Source: Xestospongia muta (lineage: Eukaryota; Porifera; Demospongiae; Haplosclerida; Petrosiidae). Taken from it: a DNA stretch of 64,000 nucleotides. Location: assembly GCA_963693285.1 (NCBI GenBank), contig OY848925.1:4008932-4072931 (forward strand). The letters run 5' to 3'. Shown here one piece after another: positions 46,717-57,118 of this stretch (position 1 is its first letter; the number at the start of each line of letters is the position of its first letter). The translations under genes were made by a program, and so were the position numbers. The notes under the pieces are model-generated. The model saw only the letters and a program-made list of their open reading frames with translations, had not been told where the DNA came from and searched no databases.

Positions 46717-47162
46717 TATACAGCAATAAATCAGAAGAAACACAACCACAATATGAAAAGGATTTACTTGAATTAGATTTATTATTAGGTTATACTAAAT
46801 TAATACAATTAATTATGATTTCTATTATCATTAATTATAGTGCACCACAAAGAATGTCAACAAGTTGCTATTCCATTTCTCTGTCAATATTACTTCCCAC
46901 TTTATGACTGTCTTAATGGAGACATATATACAGCATCAAGAGAAGACTGTATTAACATTAGTACTGGTGTATGTGCTTTACAATGGAATTACGCTATTAA
47001 TAATGGGTATGGGGACAGATTGCCTGATTGTCAAAAGTTACCATCTAGTGAGTATGTACTTTAAATTGTCATAATTATAAATATACACGTTATAGATTGT
47101 TGTTGTTTGACCATGACAGTCAACTTACAAATTTCACCTTTTTAGCCAGCACTCTATTCGCA

Positions 47163-47644
47163 CACTGTAAAATTAGTATGTTTTATTAGCAAATAATTTG
47201 CATCTCACAAAGGCAGATTAATATGGAATCTCACTGTAACAAATGATTGATTGATTTAACAAATATTTGGATATACAGGTTGTATGTATGTATATATTAT
47301 TTGATGCAACAATGTAGACATCATGAGAGCTTTTTATTAGTAACATAGTATACTTAATGTACTATGGAATTGACTAATCATGCATATGAGATATTTGACC
47401 AGAGCTGTTACTATGAATTCATGCATACATTTCTATGTTTTGTAGAGATGTGTGTAACCAAATGTATATGAATCTGTATACATCATTTAAATGTACATGA
47501 ATCATTCAATATATAATTTGTTGCTTTTATTGTTATAATGTACCATACCATCATATCATATAGTATATAACTCAACATTCCTGAGTAACTCACCCTTGTA
47601 ATGACAAATTAATTGTTAAAATAACATATTAGTTTTTATAATGC
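47163..47644. repeat. CACTGTAA-type MITE in intron 4 of receptor F
   Basis: The left end CACTGTAAAATTAGTATGTT is mirrored loosely by AACATATTAGTTTTTATAAT at 47624-47643. It belongs with the family of 39342-39999. Confidence 0.5.
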
Positions 47645-49566
47645 CAATACATGCAAACATGTGTGATTTTTTACTCAACTGTTATGACTTGAGGATTTAT
47701 GCAAAGCTTTTCTAGACCATAAAACCTAAGTCTTGAGTGTATGGCTAAGAGTCAGTAATCTCCCCTAACATGCTTTAACGTACTCTACAGAAAAATACGT
47801 AATGATAATTTCTATTTGAAAAGAACGATAATTAAGAAAAACTAGACGATCTTACAAAAGATTTTAAGACTATTTAACGTGAAGTTAAAGTGGAATGAAA
47901 CCTACAGCTGTCTTGTCACGTACCTAACATGCAATGCTCTATCAACACAATGAATTTTAAGTGAAAATTATGAATATTTATAACAACAACCTCACTCCCT
48001 TTCGTATTGACCAATCAGAGTGGAGTGCCAACTAAAAAAATAACTTTCAGTTTGCAGTGAAATAACCACTTTGTAAATTATTTTATTGTAGATATTGAAA
48101 ATTCTTTTTTTTGCAATAAATTCATTTAATATCTATTAATTCATTATAGATACTGGAAATGATTCATTTATAAATACATCCCTCAATTCTACTCTTCAAA
48201 ATATAACATGTAGAGAAGATTTTATTAAAATCAACAATACATGTCAACCTCGATGTGACAGATTTGAACAAAGCACTCATGATGGAAGTCAACTTGTGAT
48301 ATACTCAGAATTAATAGCTTCAAGTCTTGGTTTGTTAGTTTGTATACTGATTGTGGCTATATCAATCAAAGATTACAAAAAAATGTGAGTTTATTACATG
48401 TGATTGAATATGATCATGAAATATTTTGTTAGGTTTTCATATCCATCTATTTTGTTAATATTTTTAGTCATTGATTATTCAGCAGTAGGTATGCTATAAT
48501 CTTTAATAATGGCAACTGCACAAGTTTTAATTCATTACATAGCACTCTTGGACATCATCATTTTCATTGACAGAAATGGTTTACTCTGCAGTTCAACAAA
48601 TGTTATTGACAGTGTCAATAATCCAACACTATTTTGTACACTATCAGGTTTAATGATATGATTTCACATCAGAAACTTTTATTTGTTGTTTTATATAGGA
48701 GCTGTTTTTCATTATGCTTTTATGAACATGATTCTACTGTGTTTCTTTTATGTCACTATATTTTTTTATAAAGTTGTCTTTCCCTTTGATGCCAACCAAA
48801 TGGAAAAAAGAGGACGAACTAAATACATTTCATTTGTGATGACATTCCTTGGTATGTCTAAATATATAGTGCAAAACTGCTAAATGGTTCAAATCATTAA
48901 TTACACAGCTCTAGCTATACCATTACCAGCTGTTATAATATCTCTTTCTGTGGAAGATTATAAATATAAAATAAACCGTTTTCCTCCAACTAATTGCATA
49001 AGCAATGGACCTATGTGGTTCTATTCTGTTATTGTCATTATTGATGTACTTGTAGGTATTGAAACATACCTTCTGTTTGTTGTCTTTTGGATTGTTCACA
49101 AAGTAAATATATTTTTAAATTACAAATGTTATCATTGTTACAGAAATCTATCTTCCAATCAAAGTATTCCAAGAATAAAAGGCAGCTGAGTACAGCTGAA
49201 AAGAAAATCCTTATTATAATATGTTTATTTATAGTCCCTGCTATATTTATTTCAGCACAAACTGCAGTTCTTATAGCTACATCTGACAAATTTATGGCTG
49301 CACTGACAAATTATTTTAAATGCGAGGCTTTAGGATATGTTCCTGGAAAATGCAACAGATCTGAGTTTGAACAATACAGCAACCCCTACATGAGTGTAAT
49401 ATCGTATACTCTTTTAGGACTAGCTCCACTTGGTATTCTCAACTTTGTGCTGAAGTGGAGGTCAATGAAAAAGGCATACATATCAATGAAATCATTTCAT
49501 CATCTCTCAAGAAAATCTTTTGATATTACAAATGTTTCAAGTTTGTCATTAGGCATTAGAGTATGA

Positions 49567-50250
49567 GTGACATTGATACACATCTTAGTGTAATTTTTGT
49601 TAAATCATGTGTTGATGTATGCGTAATGTTGTAATCTCATCATGTTACTTTTAATTTTAAGATAAAAATATATGTGTATGTAAATGATTAATTTAAATCT
49701 ATAATTTGTAAGTATTATTAATTTTGATTTTATCCTTTTGATTTAACATGTTAGTAAACCCTTTAATTCTTTGTTTGAAGCCGACTACTGTCTTGGTCCT
49801 TTCCATTAATGATAATAAATTTATTATAATTGTATAAATGTAAACAAAACATATTAACAAGTTTTATATATCTTAACACATAACAGCTTGATTTGTGGAA
49901 ATACATATAATCTTGTCAACTTGAATTACATGATTAGATTAATCTAAGTAGAATATATATTTATTTTAGTTTCTATTCCCCATAAAATTCACACAAAGTC
50001 TCTTTAATGAAAACGTGCTTTAGACTTAAATTAAGATATGATGTCATGTTCCTTAAAGTACAATGTATAGAACTTATCAATGTTGTTGTTTATTTTAAGC
50101 ATCAAGTTGTTACTCTATCATAATATTGTTGCAACAAGTTTTGGTTTTTGTTACTTTCCTTCAGACGCTCTTCTGTATAAAGAAAGGAAACAGTTCATAA
50201 CTGACATTATAATTATATGAAAAATATTTAATTATAAAATGTTTTGTTAG
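49567..50250. other. 3' flank of receptor F and intergenic DNA
   Basis: No gene or element was recognised. Confidence 0.35.
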
Positions 50251-51330
50251 GCATTCATATCCATCTATTTTGTTAATATTTATAGTCATTGGTTGTTTAG
50301 TAGTGCTGTAATTACAACTGAGAGGTTTTAATTCATTATATAGTACTCAAGGTCTTTATCATTTCCATTGAAAAGAATTGGCTTGCTCTGCAGATCAACA
50401 AATGTTATTGACAGTATCAACACTATTTGTACAATATCAGGTTTAATGATACTTTTTCATATCAGAAATATTTATATTTGCTTTATATTAGTGTTATTAT
50501 TCATTATGTTATTGTCAACATGATACTAATGTGGCTTTTTCATGTCACCATATTTTTATGAAGTTGTTTTTCTCTTCTCCCAACAGAATGGAAAAAATAG
50601 GAAGGAACAAATACATTTTAGCTGTGATGATATTTCTTTGTATGTCAAGAACTATAAATAGTGAGTTATCATTAATTCATACGTATAGTTATACCATTAC
50701 CAGATGTTATGGTACTCTCTCTGTAAAAGATTATAATTACAATATACACCATTTTCCTCCAAATATTTACATAACCAATTGAGCTATGTGATTCTATTCT
50801 GTTACCGTCATTATTGATGTACTTGTGGGTATTGAAATATATCTTCTGTTTGCTGTCTTTTGGATTATTCACAGTCTGACTATTTTTTAAGTAAAATTTA
50901 CAAATTTTAGATTGCTTTAGAATCTATTTTCCAATCAAAGTCTACAAAAAAATAAAAGACAACTGAGTACAGTTGAGAAGAAAATCCTTATTGCAATATG
51001 TTTTTTCTAGTCTTTGCTGTATTTATTTTAATACATAGTGCTATTGTTATAGCTAACTCTGACAAATTTATTGTTGCAGTGAAATATTATTTCAAATGTG
51101 AAGCTATAAGATATGATGCTGGAAAATGTAAAAGATCAAGTTTAATCCGTTCTATGTTCCAATTATAAGTACAATATCATATACTCTTATTGGACTAGTT
51201 TCACCTGGTGTTCTCAACTTAGTGCTGAAGTGGAGGTCTTTCAAAGAGTTATCAATGAAGTCATTTCAGATAGAACGAAAACGTAGACAAAAAGCATTAC
51301 AATCATTGTAATGCTCTTTGAATGATCCAA
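50251..51330 (+). pseudogene. Receptor G, 5'-truncated pseudogene (exons 6-10)
   Basis: Exon 6 starts after TTAG at 50250 (HSYPSILLIFIVIG). Exons 7 and 8 are recognisable but have stops and lost bases (for example the exon 8 acceptor reads TTAG then TGTT). Exon 9 (about 50692-50876) has a stop after NIYITN. Exon 10 (from about 50930) begins KSTKK and is frameshifted. The 3' end (51170-51310) closely resembles the fragment at 4672-5350, which sits in the same position relative to receptor A. Exons 1-5 are absent. Confidence 0.7.
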
Positions 51331-51419
51331 ATTTTGCCAATACATGTTAACACAGTGCATTAGTTCATTCTATTCAATTAAGTCTTTGCAGTCTTGACTA
51401 AGTCAATTCCAAGCTTGCA

Positions 51420-51790
51420 GAGACGTTTGACAATTTCAGACAAATGTTGGTCTATCCATTTTCTTTCAATAAACACAACATCTTTCACTGAAAGTCCTTC
51501 ATTTTGCATTGATTGTGTCACTGAACTGTCAGACATAGGAAAGGTATGGAAAATAGATTAAGTGGTATAGTTTTCCCTAGCTGACCATATAACTCTCGAA
51601 ATATATGATTAGCCCTTCCTCTAAGTAAATATAAGTTAACATTACTAAAATTATCACAAAAATACCTGAAAAGTTCGCTAAACAATGAACTTCATCAATA
51701 GCAACAATTTTCAGCAAATTAACTCAGTGATATGCTCCAAGATGACATTCTGGATTGAAATATTGTATATTGGGGAAATATCAAAAATTG
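51420..51790 (-). pseudogene. RecQ-like helicase remnant upstream of receptor H
   Basis: The minus strand reads FAENCCY in one frame and IDEVHCLANFSG in the Walker B region (51690-51730), paralogous to 5370-5760. It is cut from receptor H by the MULE insertion at 51990. Confidence 0.45.
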
Positions 51791-52145
51791 ATTTTCACAT
51801 ATGCATCAGCAACATCATTTCAATTTACTGCTTTGTATTGATACTCTATTAGTACAAGCAATGATGTACAAGCAATGATGAACTAACAAATACAACTGAT
51901 GAACACTCATCAGAATATGTTGGTGGATTGTCAAATATTGAGAACTTGAGTGAGATTTGTCATATCAAGTTGACAAAGAAATAAAATAAGGCCGATGCTC
52001 CTGCCACCAAAATTTAGTGGCGCGTAGAGCCACTAATTTGCTCGTGGCACCGAACGGTGGCACGATGAACAACTAAATTGCTACTGCCACCCATCGGCCA
52101 CAGTTCAGAAGTCTCCACCCATAAACCACACCTTCGAGAAGCAGA

Positions 52146-52475
52146 ATGACGGCTGTAAAAAAATTGCTGAGAGTTGGTACGTGCTTTGATGACTTTAAGG
52201 ACTTATTGTGTCACCTAGAGAGATTAAAGAAGGAACAAAATCACCCTTTTTGTGTTTATAACAGTGAAAAGGCGGAGCATTATAACAAGAGGTTGATAAA
52301 TGCATCAAACTCATCTCTAGTTGTTGATTGCATAAAGATTCCTTACACTTATTACAGTGTTCGTTGTGTACATTATAGTGAACCTAGACCTAGTCATGGG
52401 AAGAGTATTCGTAAAAGCCTTCAAAGATTCAGTAAAGGTTGCCAGGCAATGCTGACTTTGTCATATGACAAGTAA
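52146..52475 (+). pseudogene. N-terminal exon of the MULE transposase (FAR1/ZSWIM-like)
   Basis: The 109-aa frame has GTCFDDFKDLLCHLERLKKE and YNKRLINASN, then YYSVRCVHYSEPR and KGCQAMLTLSYDK, the WRKY-GCM1-like zinc domain of MULE/ZSWIM3 proteins with a GT donor at its end (AAG, then TAAGTC). The next exon supplies the HNH of the zinc site (FKHNHRIYS, 52575-52640), but the frame breaks soon after. Confidence 0.6.
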
Positions 52476-53428
52476 GTCAATATTAATTTTGTAGAATTAG
52501 CACCATAAATTATTTGATTGTTTTTATCTACTGAATTATACCATATTCTTATTTTATTTATTCTTATTTATAGGGTTTGTAAAAAACTTGTTGTCAAAGT
52601 TAGCAATTTTAAACATAATCATCGTATTTATTCCTTCTGATCTCATGGCACATTATCCATCTAGCCAAAAACTGAATGGTGAGACTGGACTTGCTGTAAA
52701 AGAAGTTTTAAGTTTATGACCAAACACAAAACATGTAAAAGAGATGATTGAAAAGAAGTATGGAAAGTTTGTAACTTTGAAAGATACTCTTAATTTAAAG
52801 ACGAGGATGAAAAGTGAGACAGGTGGCAAATCTAAAGATGCATAGCTTCTTGAAGCACTAGAGGTGAGTGATACACAGCTAACAACTGGCTAGAATCTCA
52901 TAATCAGAATCTGAAACATTTAAAACAAAGATTATCTAATCTCACCAAAATTTTTCAAAACCTACTTAGATTTTCAGATATATCAGCCTCTGAATTCACT
53001 CATTGTGTCTTCATGGAAGAATTCACTACCACTGTTAATTTAGCTGACATTGACATTCCTAGTGTACATAACATTCAATCTGTATGTACACAGTATGCTT
53101 CTAACTTGATGTCACAACAACTTCAATTGGCACAGACAGTGAAATACCAGATTTCAGCTGAGATGTTAACCAGTACGTTATCACTGTTATTAAAAGCAAT
53201 GTACATTAAGTCAATGTGATTGATAATACTTGTTTTTGTTCTTTCAAAAAGACTTTAATAATGCCATGCTGTCACATGTTTACCCTACATGTGTATGTAA
53301 AAATGGCAGTATTCACTGAGGATATGGTTGCTACAAGATGGCTTAAGCCATACCAGACCTCAGTTGTTATCGATGATAGCAGTTACCACGATTTGCATAT
53401 GATATATATATGATATATACTTCATTCA

Positions 53429-53939
53429 AATTTTAAACAAGAGACACTCACAATGGGTTAGTGTTTTCAATAGGAGTTGTAATGTTGGTACCATCAAAAG
53501 TTTTGATAGTTTAATGAGAGGTGATCTAGCTCTTTCTGCAAAAGAAGTTATTTTTTGCCTTACTACGCTACCAGAAGAAGAAAGTAACACTGATCTTTCC
53601 AGATGTTCAACAACTGTCAGATGGATATCAATTTGTGGTTTTTTCACCTTAGCCTATGCTTACACACTACAACAGGGAGAAGACCCAGTTAAAATACAGT
53701 ATGATGTCCCAAAAACGAGACCACATTTTCTTTTCTGGTTACAGAAGACAGAGTTCGCAGTGTTTCCTTCTGTTAAAACCAGGCATACATTATATAAGGC
53801 AATAATGACTTCATTCAAGATATATTGTTTGTGCCGACTTCATGAAAAAAACAAGGAGATAAGATGGTTGCATGTGACTAATGCCAGAATGGTACCATTT
53901 TGTATGTGTTGGAATAACCTCATATACAGAGTTAGATGA
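53429..53939 (+). pseudogene. Ulp1/SENP-like (C48) peptidase segment of the MULE
   Basis: In frame from about 53440 it reads QWVSVFNRSCNVGTIKSFDS, then WISICGFFTLAYAYTLQQGE and DPVKIQYDVPKTRPHFLF. This matches the catalytic half of Ulp1-like proteases carried by some MULE and KDZ elements. The usual His before WV is Gln, and Asp before the Cys-Gly is Ile, while the Cys is present, so two of the three catalytic positions are lost. Confidence 0.55.
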
Positions 53940-54576
53940 TACTTTGTTGTGTTGTAAATGCATTTTATAATTATGCCAGAAACATTTACCTTGTTTAACT
54001 TGTATTTAGTCATTTAAAAACATTATTCTTAAAAGAACATATATTATCCCATTTATCACTTATCATATATCACTTTGAAAATATTCTTTATTTTAAGGAA
54101 CAACTTTGCTTAGTAAAAGCACTGAGTCATCATGGTCATAGATAATGCTGAGAGAATGTGAGTAAAAATAGAGTTACTCTACTCTACTATGTATAAAGTA
54201 ATCTTGCTAAATGTGTAGAAAGGAATGAGTACAGTTGCCAATGTTGGCCATGGTCAACTCAGACTACCAAAGTTAGTCATTGTAATGTTTCACTTTTAAG
54301 GTGGCAGCAGCAAATTCCCTGCTCTTTGCTAACCGATCGGTGGCACGAGTAAGTTAGTGGCTTTACCTGCCACCGAATTTTCGGTGGCAGGAGCCACTCC
54401 AATTAAATAACCTTTCCTCAATAAACGTTTATGTTGACCTTTCTCTGTGTTGCCCTTAAAAAAATCACGAGTATTTGAATACAGTCTATATATTTAAATT
54501 TGAATTGCAAATATCTTCTTTTTGTAATAGCTACTACGTAAATATTGCCACTGGAGAGTAAGCCTTGTTCGGCTCT

Positions 54577-54688
54577 AAAAGAAGGAGGGGCTAGCTCACT
54601 AGACTAATTGGTGGACAGCAAACTTGATTTAAATTAATTCATTTTAAAAAGATAATTGTTTTACGGGTTAAGACGTCTGTATAGAATC
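54577..54688 (+). promoter_or_regulatory. Conserved upstream block of receptor H
   Basis: It is almost identical to 6039-6150 upstream of receptor A, from GAAGGAGGGGCTAGCTCACT to TATAGAATC before the ATG. Confidence 0.4.
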
Positions 54689-57075
54689 ATGGCTTGTGAT
54701 TGCAAAACTCGAAGAAATTTATCAATGAATGTTACTGAGATCACTGTTCTGGTTATTGCTCTATGTATTATAGTGGCTCTCTTCTCCTTACCAATTGTGT
54801 TTTACTTCGTTTCTGTAAGATTTATTAAATTGTTGTTACACACATTATACTTGCATGAATTGGTAATATATTTGATATCTACTATATTGTCATATACTCT
54901 TTTAGGAGTACACTAATTTTTTAGCTGCTTCTCCTGTAAGTACATGTAATCAACTTGTATGTTTCAATATTTTATTTTAGGCAGTGTCTATAGGTCCGGT
55001 AGAAAAAGCCATACTTTAATGTGAAATTAATACTATACCCTGGACCCTACACCCTAAACACTAGTCCCTAAATGTATTAATTTCACATTAAAGTATGGCT
55101 TTTTCTACCGGACTGTAGACACTTCGTTTATTTTATATTATATATATACATATATAATGGTACAAAATGTTTATTTGATTTGTAGGGCTCATCCTATAAT
55201 AACAATTTGCTATTAAACAATACAAATAACAACATTACAGGTGGAAAGAACCTTTTCAAAAATGTGTGTACTACTCTATCAATAACTTGGAGTAAACTTG
55301 ATATAAACATAACACCTACATATTGTGATCAGAATCCATATATTGGTACAATATGTAGGGACATTCTCACAGCATGGCATTTGTGTACAATAGAGGATGG
55401 AGACATTGTCATATACAGTAATGAATCAGAAGAAGCTCAGACACGACACGAAAGTTATTTACTTAAGTTTGATTCATTATTAGGTTAATTACTGAATTAA
55501 TATAATTATGTATGGTTTCTATTATAATTGTTTATAGTGTACTACAAAGAATGTCAACAAGTTGCTATTCCATTTCTCTGTCAATATTACTTCCCACTTT
55601 ATGACTGTCCTAATGGAGACATATATACAGCATCAAGAGAAGACTGTATTGATATTAGTACTGGTGTATGTGCTTTACAGTGGAATTACGCTATTAATAA
55701 TGGGTTTGGGGACAGATTGCCTAATTGTCAAAAGTTACCAATTAGTGAGTATGTAGCATAAATTTATATAATTCAACACTTATAAATTATAAGCAGTGAT
55801 TATATGACTACAACTAGCAATTTACAAATTTAAGTGATTTAATGGGTGCTTCATATTTAATATTAACTTACCTATTATGGGTATATGTGTAAGCAATGGT
55901 TTACTAGACTATGAACCTTATGAATATACAATTACTGTTTTCCTTAATATTCTTTAAAGTATTCTACAGAATAACCCTTAATGATAACTTCAAATTAAAA
56001 TAAATTAACAATATTTATACTATTGGGCCAAAAAAATAAACAAAAAATGTTTTTAAAAAAATAATGCTAAAGTCTATGTAAAGTTTATATATTACCACAC
56101 ATTTATATACTCTCCAGCAAATTACATTAAAATTAAACACTATCTAATGAAAAGCACTAAAGTGCACAATCCTAACTACTATTAATTTGTTTGCAATTGC
56201 TATTCACCCATTAAATGAAAACATTTTAAATCCTTAGAATAATATGGACAAAATGATTATATAACATTTTCTTTATGCAAATGATGAAGATGGTAAAAAC
56301 TCTAGGCGTTGCAAGTGCCAGTTTAACCATAGTTAGTGTGGCAGTGGCAGTCATGGTCAAGTAAAGACCCTGTTTCTTTCTTAATTTGTGTATTTTGTAG
56401 ACTGAGTGTAACTTTTATAACATTTAAACGTGATAGTAACATCTCCTTTTAGATGTATCCAGTTACCGCTACACTGTTGGCAAAAAAGGCTGTCAAGGTA
56501 ATAAAATTTGCCACAATTAAAAAACGAAACGAAATGAAAATTTCAATGTAGAAATTGTGGACAATTGTATTTATACTCATTGTAGTTTTATTGGATCAAA
56601 CAGTCTTGCCAGTAATTTTTTTAAAGTTCTTTCTGATTTTGAAGTCTTTTCTTTCTTTGACATATATACACCCTTTATAGAACGAGTTGATAGTACTTGT
56701 TCTCTGTCAGGATTTTAAGATGTAGACAGTGTCGTTGTCAGACAGACAAACAGACACAACACACACATACACTAAGGCAAGTACGGCTTGGGTTAACAGT
56801 CAGTTAAGTCGTGATTATAACCACGCCCATTGATTGCGTCATGCGTATTGTCCAATCAGAATGATTGGCAGTTAAACATCCGAAATTTGTAAGTTAGGGT
56901 CAAAAACCATTTCCTAAATCAAAATAAATAAAATACATACATGTATTTTAAGTGTCAAACATGACAATACAAGAATATTTCAAAAGAATTAACAATGAAA
57001 ACATATATATATTGAAGTTATTTTAATTCATCCATATATATATATATATATATAATTATATAATTTTATACATAT

Positions 57076-57118
<43 letters not shown>

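Larger units (their letters stand above)
40492..49566 (+). pseudogene. Frizzled/Smoothened-like receptor F, exon 3 split by a DNA transposon
   Basis: Exons: 40492-40617, 40734-40763, 40846-41067 joined to 46719-46788 (exon 3), 46841-47047, 48150-48384, 48433-48488, 48543-48647, 48699-48851, 48909-49102, 49144-49566. Apart from the 5.65 kb insertion every exon is open and every junction is GT-AG. Exon 3 without the insert and one TA copy is 292 nt, exactly two codons shorter than the 298 nt of its paralogues because TTGCTA is missing near its start, so the frame closes. The CRD cysteines are kept. After TM7 it reads MKSFHHLSRKS and the tail ends SLGIRV. The gene must have been functional until recently. 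It could still be expressed if the insert is spliced, but this is unproven. Confidence 0.8.
51990..54400 (+). mobile_element. MULE-type DNA transposon, defective, with SWIM and Ulp1-like segments
   Basis: TIRs of about 65 bp: left GGCCGATGCTCCTGCCACC..., right end complement GGAGTGGCTCCTGCCACC..., both containing AGCCACTAA and CTCGTG. A 10-bp target duplication, AATAAAATAA (51980-51989) and AATTAAATAA (54401-54410), has one mismatch; the uninterrupted site is at 5926-5945 upstream of receptor A. The + strand coding content follows MULE order: a FAR1/ZSWIM-like N-terminal domain (52146-52475, then VSNFKHNHRIYS), KEVLSL..VKEMIEKKYG, a C-terminal region, a SWIM finger (CFCSFKKTLIMPCCHMFTLH at 53229-53288) and an Ulp1-like peptidase segment (53426-53936). 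The catalytic DDE region is missing between about 52870 and 52900, and stops are present, so it is non-autonomous. Confidence 0.75.
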
